Shown: piece by piece, positions 19,646-27,415 of the stretch | How the letters are laid out: each line of letters begins with the position of its first letter | Position numbering within the stretch: position 1 is the stretch's first letter | Source of the DNA: Rhodobacteraceae bacterium CG17_big_fil_post_rev_8_21_14_2_50_63_15 | Lineage (GTDB): Bacteria > Pseudomonadota > Alphaproteobacteria > Rhodobacterales > Rhodobacteraceae | DNA: 51,060 nucleotides | Direction: 5' to 3' | NCBI GenBank assembly: GCA_002783205.1 | Contig: PFEY01000046.1 | Coordinates: 1 to 51,060 of the forward strand | Notes under the pieces: model-generated | Seen by the model: the letters and a program-made list of their open reading frames with translations, nothing else | What the model was told of the DNA's origin: nothing | The model's database searches: none | Translations under genes and position numbers: made by a program

Positions 19646-19786
19646 TCACCCGTCTTTGTTGTCGTCTTTTGACTTCTGCTTCACCAACTTCTTGAGACGT
19701 TCCTCAAACCGTTCTTCGTCGTCGTCCGTCTCTAGCTGGCGGGCGGCTTCTTTGAATTTTTCAAGTTGGGATTTCTTTTCAGTCAT
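19646..19786 (-). CDS. Transposon cargo: 46-aa charged helical protein
   Basis: 46 aa, start ATG at 19786, stop TGA at 19646-19648. It starts MTEKKSQLEKFKEAARQLE, continues with an acidic DDDEE run and ends in a Lys-rich tail; predicted as one or two long helices. It overlaps the 3' end of the PIN gene by 8 nt in another frame, so it is translationally coupled as third gene of the cargo operon. Small EKFKEAARxLexDexEExF proteins follow other mobile-element genes in my memory, but I know no function. It could be a partner, antidote or DNA-binding accessory of the PIN protein (inference). Confidence 0.75.
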   Translation of the reverse strand: MTEKKSQLEKFKEAARQLETDDDEERFEERLKKLVKQKSKDDNKDG

Positions 19787-20306
19787 TTGAAATCCAGTCG
19801 TGCTGCGCATACTCTTGTGGGAGATCCAAATCCCACGTGTGCAGAACCTTCAATCCGATTTCGGCTGCAAAAGCGGATTGGTTTTGGTCATCCGTGTAGA
19901 ATATTTCCGCTCCGTTTACCTTTGCAATGGTCGCAATCTGTCGATCAAACTTTATCTCGTTCCAAGGCGCGTTTACGCCACCCCGCTTGTCCCCCTTCGA
20001 AATGGCGCTTCTCACTGTTTCTGCGAGGTCTATTGCACATCTTTCGTCAAACGGCGCTAGATCGAAAGCTGAGGACTGATTGATTGTCATGACTGCCTTC
20101 TCAAGATCGGGAACAGCGCACAATAATTCGGATAGGCAAGGCGTAGGGATGATTACCGTGCCACCTCGCTTGCTCAAGCCATCAACAAGAGCCTCGACGC
20201 GCTCCTTACAGTGGTCAACGGGCTCCCCAGTGGCCGGATTTGGGCTTGGCTTTGCACAGGGGTTTAAGACAAGCGAAAGAAAGGTGTTGTCAAACGCCGA
20301 TATCAC
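19779..20306 (-). CDS. Transposon cargo: PIN-domain-like ribonuclease
   Basis: 175 aa. The order of acidic residues matches a PIN fold: D6 after the first strand (SAFDNTFLSL), E60 (IPTPCLSELL), D121 (KFDRQIATIAKV) and D139/D140 (IFYTDDQNQ), with a final strand GLKVLHTWDLDLP. PIN proteins are metal-dependent single-strand ribonucleases; many are toxins of toxin-antitoxin pairs, others process RNA. The insert after residue 15 (NPCAKPSPNPATGEPVDH) is longer than in VapC. The start overlaps the 244-aa gene by 4 nt (ATGA) and the end overlaps the 46-aa gene by 8 nt. Confidence 0.82.
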   Translation of the reverse strand: MISAFDNTFLSLVLNPCAKPSPNPATGEPVDHCKERVEALVDGLSKRGGTVIIPTPCLSELLCAVPDLEKAVMTINQSSAFDLAPFDERCAIDLAETVRSAISKGDKRGGVNAPWNEIKFDRQIATIAKVNGAEIFYTDDQNQSAFAAEIGLKVLHTWDLDLPQEYAQHDWISND

Positions 20307-21037
20307 TGCCTTGTCCCATTGCGTTCTTCAATTACAGAAATCTCACCAAGCGGATCTTCTGGCCATACAAGGTTCATGCCCCTGACCCGATCAACGCTTT
20401 GGCGAAGGCTTTCCCACGTCACCGGGGAAAAGTCGGTAATCACAAAATTATCAATATCCCACTTCCCGGCCTCGGACTTGGCCCACATACCACGACCGCT
20501 GACCTTCACATGCTCGAAGAGAAAGTCTCGAAGGGCTTTTGCAATGTCTCTACTGGTGGAGCAGAACACTACCCCATAAGCCTCAGTATTGATTCTTACC
20601 TTTGCATCATCTTTCGTGCCCGCGATGTGGTATAATTCACCTATAAAATTAGCTGCCCCGCGCACACGTATCTGAGAAGCTTCAGAAAGTTTCTTCCCCG
20701 GAAACACTACAACATTAGCACCGCGAGAATCATAGAAACTCCCGCTCGTTCCGTCTTCTCTCAGCATGTTGTTGATTACATCACGAGCGTGAGCAGCGAC
20801 CTTGGGGGCGGTGCCCTCATTAATCGCCATCATTCTTTTTGTTAACTCTGTTTCATAATTGCGATCAATTTTGAAGGCACTACCGTGGCTCCCCTCCACG
20901 AGATCAACAAGATGTAAATGTTCAGAAACACCAATCATTTTCTTAATTTCAAGATAATACTCGACCAACCTCCCAAAAGGCATGTCCTCGGGGGTGAAGC
21001 CTTCTATCTTAAAGGTGTAGGTCGTGGTGTCTGTCAA
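20303..21037 (-). CDS. Transposon cargo: 244-aa protein of unknown function, PIN partner
   Basis: 244 aa, starting MTDTTTYTFKIEGFTPEDMP. It begins 23 nt after the transposase stop and overlaps the PIN start by 4 nt. I see no enzyme motif. There is an N-terminal helical segment (FGRLVEYYLEIKKMIG), a strand-rich VDLVEGSHGSAF part, a LREDGTSGSFYD loop leading to VVVFPGKK, and a C-terminal DFLFEHVKVSGRGMW / WDIDNFVITDF beta segment. I recall loosely similar sequences (…LREDN…FPG…VHGTGRW…) in other mobile contexts. As partner of a PIN nuclease it might be an antitoxin, sensor or targeting subunit; that is inference. Confidence 0.7.
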   Translation of the reverse strand: MTDTTTYTFKIEGFTPEDMPFGRLVEYYLEIKKMIGVSEHLHLVDLVEGSHGSAFKIDRNYETELTKRMMAINEGTAPKVAAHARDVINNMLREDGTSGSFYDSRGANVVVFPGKKLSEASQIRVRGAANFIGELYHIAGTKDDAKVRINTEAYGVVFCSTSRDIAKALRDFLFEHVKVSGRGMWAKSEAGKWDIDNFVITDFSPVTWESLRQSVDRVRGMNLVWPEDPLGEISVIEERNGTRQ

Positions 21038-21060
21038 CTTCTGCGCCTCCGGCGCAGATT

Positions 21061-22023
21061 CTACGCGCCCAATGAGTCCCGGTAAAGAACTCTTTTCCCA
21101 ATGACGCCGGACAGTGCCACAGAAGACCTTTCCAGATCATCAACACCATTCGCAACGCGATTATTGTAACGAAATTCAAACTCTGCTGCGTAGCGGTGCA
21201 AGTGTTTCTTGGCGCAGTGCTGATAAACGCCCTTCATGCCGCGCTTGAAGATGCTGAAATAACCCTCAATCGTGTTCGTATGAACGTCGCCGCGACCATA
21301 CTCGCCTTGACCGTGGCGCACAAAGTCATGGGCCGCGAAGCTATTGCCGAGCTTGACATACTGACCGGCTTCGTCGGTGTAGACCACTGCTTCTTTCGCG
21401 ATGTTCTCTTGCAGGATCGGCAGGAGCGTGGCGGTTTTCAGATCGTCCACCACCATGGACTTGGCGCGGCCAGTGTTGCGCTCTACCAGCGTAAGCATTT
21501 TGTGCTTGTGAGCATAGCCACGGCCCTTCTTGGTGTGTTTGGGCTTGATGGTGCGGTCATTGCCGATGAACGTTTCGTCTACCTCTACAACACCGCCACC
21601 AGCACCGAAATCAACGGTGCTGTCGCTGCGCATTGCTTCCCGGATGCGGTGAGACATGAACCACGCACTCTTGTGCGTGATTTCCAGAACACGGTGCAGT
21701 TGGTGACTGCTGATGCCCTTCTTGCTGGACACCATCAGATGAATGGCTTGCAACCACTTGTGCATTTCAATGTGGCTTTCCTCGAAGATTGTGCCCTTGC
21801 GCACCGTAAATTGCTTGCGGCACTCACGGCACTTCCAGAGGCCATGACGCTCTTTGCCCTTAGGGTTCTTTGCGCTCGGCTTGGTAAAAACGCCCCCTAG
21901 ACGATAGGCGCGGTCTACCACACCGCAATGCGGGCACACCGGGCCATCGGGCCAGATGATGCTTTCGACATGCGCAAAGGCTGCGGCTTCGTCGTGCATG
22001 TAGGCTTTGGAAAGAACGGACAT
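21061..22023 (-). CDS. IS1595-family (ISXO2-like) transposase
   Basis: 320 aa. N-terminal zinc ribbon with C30/C33 (CPHC) and C65/C68 (CREC), then KQFTVRKGTIFEESH and a helix-turn-helix region (SSHQLHRVLEITHKSAWFM). The DDE catalytic core is complete: D149 in VVEVDETFIG, D217 in VVYTDEAG and E253 in HTNTIEGYFSIFKRG. This matches ISXO2-like transposases of the IS1595 family. It starts at the ATG at 22023 with AGGAG seven nt upstream, behind a good promoter that uses the right inverted repeat. It is undisrupted, so the element may be active. Confidence 0.95.
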   Translation of the reverse strand: MSVLSKAYMHDEAAAFAHVESIIWPDGPVCPHCGVVDRAYRLGGVFTKPSAKNPKGKERHGLWKCRECRKQFTVRKGTIFEESHIEMHKWLQAIHLMVSSKKGISSHQLHRVLEITHKSAWFMSHRIREAMRSDSTVDFGAGGGVVEVDETFIGNDRTIKPKHTKKGRGYAHKHKMLTLVERNTGRAKSMVVDDLKTATLLPILQENIAKEAVVYTDEAGQYVKLGNSFAAHDFVRHGQGEYGRGDVHTNTIEGYFSIFKRGMKGVYQHCAKKHLHRYAAEFEFRYNNRVANGVDDLERSSVALSGVIGKRVLYRDSLGA

Positions 22024-22048
22024 GGCAGGCTCCTAACTCTATGACTTA

Positions 22049-22077
22049 GATATAGGATTCAGCCGTGGGTTTGTCAA
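22049..22077 (-). promoter_or_regulatory. Promoter of transposase/cargo operon, -35 in right inverted repeat
   Basis: On the minus strand TTGACA (22072-22077, inside the inverted repeat) is followed after exactly 17 nt by TATATC (22049-22054), close to the sigma-70 consensus. The transposase ATG lies about 26 nt further on. Transposase binding to the repeat would overlap the -35 and could auto-repress the operon. Confidence 0.75.
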
Positions 22078-22090
22078 GTATACAATCGCC
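22065..22090 (-). repeat. Right terminal inverted repeat of the IS1595-family element
   Basis: 26-bp repeat read on the minus strand as GGCGATTGTATACTTGAC and so on; one mismatch to the left copy. Ends flush against the right target duplication. Confidence 0.95.
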
Positions 22091-22098
22091 AAATTAAT
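22091..22098. repeat. 8-bp target site duplication, right copy
   Basis: AAATTAAT, identical to 19136-19143. It contains the TAA stop codon (complement of 22094-22096) of the adjacent LuxR-hydrolase gene. Confidence 0.95.
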
Positions 22099-23878
22099 CG
22101 CCAAGTAGAGGCGTGAGCCGATCGAGGACGCTGCGCCAATGCCTGAAAAACAGGAGCTGACCCGCATCCTCAAAGAGGTGGAACTCGATCCAGCCATAGT
22201 CGCGGCGAAAATCTTCGAACGTCGCCAGAGGCACCTGCGGATCCTGCGCCCCATTCATGAAAATCACCGGCAACTGATCCCGCAGGGCGTTCACCGCAAC
22301 GCTCCAATCCTCTAGCTGACCAGAGACCAACTGGCGCGAAAACGCCTCATGCGCAAAATGCCGATCCGAGAGGGCGGTTTCCGAGCCGGTCACGAGGGCC
22401 TCGTAGACCTCCTTGTCCTCGAACGTGGTGATATCCGCGACGGAGTTGCCAAAGACCGCATGGACAAAGCCGCGTTTGCCAATCCGTCTTGCCAGCAGAA
22501 ACCCGGCCTTGACCATGAACGGCAGGAGGTGCGGTGTGTATTTTGCACTGGCCAGGATGAAGCGATGCCATTTGTCCATCCGCTCGAACTGTTCGCGAAG
22601 GGTCAGGGGCAACATGCCGGCACAGGCGATAATTCCGCTGAACGCCGCCGGATGGGCGCGTGCCAGCGCAACGGCATAATAGGCGTCGCCGCTGATACAC
22701 AGGATCGGACAGCGCCTGACCCCTTCGGCACGCAGAACCAGCATTGTGTCGGCGACAAGGGTAGCGTCGTAATCCGCAGTTTTCGCCACCATGTCCGACA
22801 TTCCATAGCCAGCCCGAACCGGCACGATAACGCGCAGATCACGCTGCGCGGCGGTGGCTTCGGCTGTGGCAGGCCAGCGGACGAACCCGAAATCCAGCGG
22901 CAGATAGAGGACCGGCCGCCCCGTTTCAGAGCCGATCACCAGATAATCAAGTCGCCGGCCATCCGCTGTCACCAGCGATTTGAAGTCGCGCTCGGCCAGC
23001 AGACCATCGCCGCCGCTCACGACGCGGGGGCCGGGGGCGGCTGCGACAGTCATCACGGTCATATCCATCACCGACAACGCCAGCCGCACCAGTTCCAGTT
23101 GGGAATGCGTTTCAGTCTTGGAGAGAACGGATTTTATCTGTGCGCGGATCGTATCGACCGAGCGACCGCGTTCTGCTGCGATCTCGTTGACCGAACGGCA
23201 GTCAACCAGATGGTGCAGGATTTCTGCCTCTGCCACTGTCAGATCGAAGGCTTGACGCAGGATCTCGGAATAGCCCGACGGCAGCGTCACCTCGTTCGAG
23301 GCAACCAACACCAACATCGTTCCATCCGCCGCCACGCAGCGCTGCAAGCGCAAAACGATCAGATGATCGGCCCGCCGCGAGCGAACGCGCAGGATGGCGG
23401 TATCCTTCTTGCGGTTGTCAAACAGCATCGAGAGCGTTGCCCTGACCGTGTCGATGTCGCCCTCATGGATCGGCAGATCGAGCAGATGGGCATTTTCTGG
23501 CAGGCTCATGACCTCTCGCGCCGCCGCATTGGCCGCGCGCACCCTTTGGCTGGCATCGAACAAAAGCGCGGCCACGCGGTCGAACGGGGCCAGAATCATC
23601 TCCAGTCCGGTTGACTTGTCGTCAACGGCGGCGCGGTCCAGAAACTCGCTTGCGCGACGGAAATGGGCGGCGATCTGCGGATCGTCCAGGATGTGCGGCG
23701 CGCTCAGGTTCACCCGTGCGCGCAAGGGGCCGATGGCGCTTTCCCAGTGGTCGAGGAGCGCCTCGTAGCGCGTCGGGTCGAGGGCAACCTCGTAGAGACA
23801 GTCTATCGCAGCCGCCCGGTCTTTGTCCGAGAGGGTGGAGGGGTCTGAGTGATCCGCCTTGCGCCGGCTTGAGGTCAT
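22094..23878 (-). CDS. LuxR-type regulator fused to an alpha/beta-hydrolase-like domain
   Basis: 594 aa. Residues about 20-195 are a PAS-like sensor region (AAIDCLYEVALDPTRYEALL opening). Residues about 205-268 are a LuxR helix-turn-helix (FDLTVAEAEILHHL, then EIAAERGRSVDTIRAQIKSV). Residues about 300-594 are an alpha/beta-hydrolase fold. The nucleophile elbow reads CISGD with S396 in place of GxSxG, a candidate acid is D546 (NGAQDP), and the place of the catalytic His reads AGQLL (Q574), so the triad looks broken. The domain may therefore bind a ligand rather than hydrolyse it. The ATG at 23878 has GGAG upstream. The stop codon lies inside the transposon's target duplication, leaving the protein intact. 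Confidence 0.85.
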   Translation of the reverse strand: MTSSRRKADHSDPSTLSDKDRAAAIDCLYEVALDPTRYEALLDHWESAIGPLRARVNLSAPHILDDPQIAAHFRRASEFLDRAAVDDKSTGLEMILAPFDRVAALLFDASQRVRAANAAAREVMSLPENAHLLDLPIHEGDIDTVRATLSMLFDNRKKDTAILRVRSRRADHLIVLRLQRCVAADGTMLVLVASNEVTLPSGYSEILRQAFDLTVAEAEILHHLVDCRSVNEIAAERGRSVDTIRAQIKSVLSKTETHSQLELVRLALSVMDMTVMTVAAAPGPRVVSGGDGLLAERDFKSLVTADGRRLDYLVIGSETGRPVLYLPLDFGFVRWPATAEATAAQRDLRVIVPVRAGYGMSDMVAKTADYDATLVADTMLVLRAEGVRRCPILCISGDAYYAVALARAHPAAFSGIIACAGMLPLTLREQFERMDKWHRFILASAKYTPHLLPFMVKAGFLLARRIGKRGFVHAVFGNSVADITTFEDKEVYEALVTGSETALSDRHFAHEAFSRQLVSGQLEDWSVAVNALRDQLPVIFMNGAQDPQVPLATFEDFRRDYGWIEFHLFEDAGQLLFFRHWRSVLDRLTPLLGD

Positions 23879-23970
23879 CCCTTAACTCCGCTGAAATGAT
23901 CCGAGTCTGTGCCCTGTATGAAACATGCGCATATGATTATTTTAAGGCAATCGTTAGAGGCTCCGGACAA

Positions 23971-24837
23971 TCAACCCTCAAGAAGGCAGGAAAAGTGATC
24001 GCGCAGGCGCTCCCATGTGTCCTGATTTGCCGCAGACAGCAGAACCCCTCGAAGGATCCCGGTTGTGTAGGCCCTCCCGTCGAGCATCCGCGCCACACCG
24101 CCAGCCTGCTGACAGGCCAGAACACCGGCCGCATGGTCCCAGGGGTTGAGCACGTCTGACATCACAAAATCCACCGCGCCCTGGGCCAGCAGGCGATACT
24201 CGTGGCACGAACATCGGAGCGCGATGCAGCGTGCCAGCGCGGGCAGGAGCGGGGCAATCTCCGCCTGCCGCGGCTTGGACATCAGGTGAAAATGCATGTA
24301 ACCCTGCAACTGATCGAGCGGACCACCCGACGACACGCGCACGGGACGCTCTGTGCCGATTGCATTGGCAAACCGAGTGAATGATGTCTCTTCGGCAAGG
24401 ATCCAGTCATCCGAAACCGGATCATAGAGCAGGCCGAGGACCGGCCGACCAAAGCGCGTGACGGCGATGATCACACCAAAGAGCGGCAGGCCGTGCACAT
24501 AATTCCAGGTTCCATCAACCGGGTCGATGATGACGGCAAGCTCTGCCTCCGACACGTCGTCGCGCAAGGCGGGTTTGGCGGCCACCGCCTCTTCGCCCAC
24601 GATCAAGGCCTGCGGCAGCATCCCCTGGATGCCGCGCGCGATCATCGCCTCGGCCTGATGATCGGCCTCTGTCACCAGATCATGCGGTCCTGATTTTGTT
24701 CTGACATCAGCCCGCGTGAGTTTTTGAAACCGCGGCAGGATTTCGGTCCGTGCCGCACGCCGCACGAGATTGATCAGCATGGATTGCTGTGCGGCGGTCA
24801 GAGACGCAGAAAGCGGGATGGGCAGCGAATCGGTCAT
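23971..24837 (-). CDS. Inositol monophosphatase family protein
   Basis: 288 aa. Metal-binding motifs of the Li+-sensitive phosphatase fold are complete: VTEADHQAE, the GEE motif (IVGEEAV), IIDPVDGTWNY and LNPWDHAAG near the C-terminus. Family members dephosphorylate inositol-1-phosphate, histidinol phosphate, PAP or sugar phosphates; the substrate here is open. ATG at 24837 with AGGAG five nt upstream. It lies 58 nt downstream of the ABC permease on the same strand and may share its transcript. Confidence 0.9.
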   Translation of the reverse strand: MTDSLPIPLSASLTAAQQSMLINLVRRAARTEILPRFQKLTRADVRTKSGPHDLVTEADHQAEAMIARGIQGMLPQALIVGEEAVAAKPALRDDVSEAELAVIIDPVDGTWNYVHGLPLFGVIIAVTRFGRPVLGLLYDPVSDDWILAEETSFTRFANAIGTERPVRVSSGGPLDQLQGYMHFHLMSKPRQAEIAPLLPALARCIALRCSCHEYRLLAQGAVDFVMSDVLNPWDHAAGVLACQQAGGVARMLDGRAYTTGILRGVLLSAANQDTWERLRDHFSCLLEG

Positions 24838-24895
24838 TGCGTCTCCTGGCGTTGCAGGCCTTGAGTGCCAGCGGCATGACGCGAAATCAACGACG

Positions 24896-27415
24896 CTATT
24901 CGCGTGCCCGCAGAGTTTGGGCCGGCCGTGCGGTGAGCGGTCCGAGCGCGAAGGCCAAACCTGCCATCAGCGTCACAGCCGTGCCGCCCAGAATGATGCT
25001 GATGGCTGATGACCAGATCACCTTGAACCCTGTTTCCATGACAAAATGGCTCACGGCCCAACCTCCTGCCAATCCGGCGCCAAGGGCGACCAGACCCGCC
25101 GCAGCCCCGAGAAAGGTGGCCCGCAGGATCAGGCTTGCCAAGATGTGCGCGCGGGTCGCGCCCAGCGTCTTGAGGATCGCCGCCTCATAGGTGCGCGCCT
25201 TCTGATCGGCTGCCGCCGCGCCGATCAGGACCATGAACCCGGTCAGAAGTGTCACCGACGCCCCCCAGGCCGTTGCCGAGGCAAGTCCCGCGAGAAGGTT
25301 CGAGACCTGCGTCAGCGCATCGCGCACATTGATTGCGGTCACATTGGAGAAGCGATCCGTCACATCCCGAAGGATCGCGGCTTCTGCCGGTTCTTCGGCA
25401 TAGACGGTCGCGATGAAGGTGTGCGGCGCGCCCGCGAGTGCTGCCGCATTCATCAGCATGACAAACCCCATGCCTGCGGTCGAGAAATCCACCTCTCGGA
25501 ACGAGGTGATCGGGGCCGTGATATCGCGGCCCAGAATGTTGAGGGTGATCACGTCACCGAGTTTCAGCCCCATTTCTCCGGCCTCTTCGGCGGAAAAGCT
25601 AAGCTGGGCTGGCCCCTCATAGCCTGCTCCCCACCAGGTGCCTGCCGTCAGTTTGGTGCGCGCAGGCAAGGCATCCGCATAGCTGACCGCGCGGTCGCCC
25701 TCGACCACCCAATGCCCCGGTGCCACCTCAGTTGCGGGGCGGCCGTTGATCCGCGAAATGATCCCGCGCAGCATCGGCGCGCTGTCGATCCGGCTGACGG
25801 CCGGGTCGCGCTCCAGCCGATCGAGAAACCAGGGCATCTGATCCCTTTGCAGATCGACGAAAAAATAGGAGGGTGCGCGTTCCGGTAGATCGGCCGCGAT
25901 GGCGCGGCGCAGGTTGCCGTCGATCTGTCCGACCGCGGCGAGCACCGACAGCCCAAGCCCGAGCGACAGCATGACCGGCCCGGCGGTGGTTCCGGGTCCG
26001 CCGATCGCGCCGAGCGCCCAGCCAAGCGCCGGCCGACCGCGCAGTCTCGGGCGCAGGAAGCGCGCGGCATGTTGCACCAGATTGGCGGCAAGCGCGAGGA
26101 CCACGAGGGCACCGATGATGCCCCCCGCCGTCCAGAGCGTGAGACGTAGATTGCCTGAAAACAGCACCGCCGCGATCAGGAGCGCGGCGATCAATCCGAG
26201 TGTCGCCAAGAGATAGGGCCAGCTTGGCAAGCGTCGCGTGCCCCCCATCGCCTCGCGGTAGAGTGCGGCGGCGCGCACGTCTCGGGCGCGGGCCAGCGGC
26301 CAGAGGGTAAAAATCAATACGCTGAGCGCGCTGTAAAGTGCTGCCTCGGCGATCGGGGCTCCATAAAACGCAAAGATTGCGGGCACCGGCAGCCGATCCG
26401 AAAATATTGGTCCAAGGATGACAGGCAGACCCGCCCCGAGGATGATCCCCGCCACGATCCCAACCAGTGCCAAGGCGCCGACTTGCAGGAAATATGTCAG
26501 AAAGATCGTCCGCTGATCCGCCCCCAGCGTGCGCAGCGTGGCAATGACCTGTGTCTTTCCGGCCAGATAGGCGCGTAACGCGGCGGAAATGCCAACGCCG
26601 CCCACCGCGAGGCCAGACAGCCCGACCAGCACCAGGAATGCACCCAGTCGGGTGACGAACTCGGCGACGCGCGGCGTGCCGTTGCGCGAATCCATCCAGC
26701 GGAAACCGCTGCCATCAAGTTCGGTCATCGCGCGCGTTTTCAGCGCGTCGAGATCCGCGCCATCGGGCAGATCGAGGCGGTATTTCGTGGTAAAGAGTGA
26801 ACCTGGTTTGAGCAGGCCGGAGTCCTCAAGCGCCGTCAACGCCACGATCGTGCGCGGTCCGAGGCCAAACCCGGCCTGCGTCTGATCGGGCTCGCGTGTC
26901 AGCTCTGCCATCAGCCGAAAGTCCTGTGTGCCGAGCCGGAGCGTGTCGCCGATCCCAAGACCGAGCCGCCCGATCAGCAGGGGATGCAGGACCGCGCCGG
27001 GCAGGCCGTCGGCGCCTGCCAGGGCCTGTGACAATGGCATTTCGGGGGAAAGCTGCACAGAGCCAGTCAACGGATAGGCGCTGTCCACCGCCTTTAGCTG
27101 AGTCAGTTCGCGGCGGCCGTCTGGCGCAATTGCCATTGACCTAAAGTCAACGATTTCAGAGTTTTGCAGGCTGTTCTCCCGGATCCATGCGCGCTCTGCT
27201 TCAGTAGCAAAGCGATAGGTCAGCTCCAGCTCGGCATCGCCCCCGAGCAAGGCCGCACCCTGTTGGACCAGTCCCGCCGTGATGCTTTCGCGGATCGTTC
27301 CCACGGCAGCGATGGCCGCCACCCCAAGAATCACGCAGGCCAGAAAGATTCGAAAACCGCGCAGCCCGCCGCGCAATTCGCGCCGGGCGAGTTTCGCCGC
27401 AACGCGCAGGCTCAT
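24896..27415 (-). CDS. ABC transporter permease, FtsX family (YbbP-like)
   Basis: 839 aa. One N-terminal TM helix (FRIFLACVILGVAAIAAVG), a large periplasmic domain, then two blocks of TM helices with FtsX signatures (the last is FILRATFLGAAAG-like near residue 765). This matches the long YbbP permeases with two FtsX domains. It overlaps the ATPase gene by 4 nt (ATGA). The family is poorly characterised; the constant link with TesA suggests a role with lipids or lipoproteins in the envelope (inference). Confidence 0.9.
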   Translation of the reverse strand: MSLRVAAKLARRELRGGLRGFRIFLACVILGVAAIAAVGTIRESITAGLVQQGAALLGGDAELELTYRFATEAERAWIRENSLQNSEIVDFRSMAIAPDGRRELTQLKAVDSAYPLTGSVQLSPEMPLSQALAGADGLPGAVLHPLLIGRLGLGIGDTLRLGTQDFRLMAELTREPDQTQAGFGLGPRTIVALTALEDSGLLKPGSLFTTKYRLDLPDGADLDALKTRAMTELDGSGFRWMDSRNGTPRVAEFVTRLGAFLVLVGLSGLAVGGVGISAALRAYLAGKTQVIATLRTLGADQRTIFLTYFLQVGALALVGIVAGIILGAGLPVILGPIFSDRLPVPAIFAFYGAPIAEAALYSALSVLIFTLWPLARARDVRAAALYREAMGGTRRLPSWPYLLATLGLIAALLIAAVLFSGNLRLTLWTAGGIIGALVVLALAANLVQHAARFLRPRLRGRPALGWALGAIGGPGTTAGPVMLSLGLGLSVLAAVGQIDGNLRRAIAADLPERAPSYFFVDLQRDQMPWFLDRLERDPAVSRIDSAPMLRGIISRINGRPATEVAPGHWVVEGDRAVSYADALPARTKLTAGTWWGAGYEGPAQLSFSAEEAGEMGLKLGDVITLNILGRDITAPITSFREVDFSTAGMGFVMLMNAAALAGAPHTFIATVYAEEPAEAAILRDVTDRFSNVTAINVRDALTQVSNLLAGLASATAWGASVTLLTGFMVLIGAAAADQKARTYEAAILKTLGATRAHILASLILRATFLGAAAGLVALGAGLAGGWAVSHFVMETGFKVIWSSAISIILGGTAVTLMAGLAFALGPLTARPAQTLRARE

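Larger units (their letters stand above)
19144..22090 (-). mobile_element. IS1595-family (ISXO2-like) transposon with cargo genes, 2947 bp
   Basis: Both ends are visible. A 26-bp terminal inverted repeat starts GGCGATTGTATA and ends GACAAACCCAC; left copy 19144-19169, right copy 22065-22090, one mismatch. Perfect 8-bp target duplications AAATTAAT flank it. The element encodes an IS1595-type transposase (21061-22023) and four non-transposase genes: 244-aa, PIN-domain and 46-aa proteins on the minus strand in one overlapping operon behind the transposase, and a 105-aa protein on the plus strand. By eye it is clearly more AT-rich than the flanking chromosome. Intact transposase, matching ends and an unaltered duplication suggest recent insertion and possible activity. 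Cargo genes are known in this IS family, but this set is not one I can name. Confidence 0.95.
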
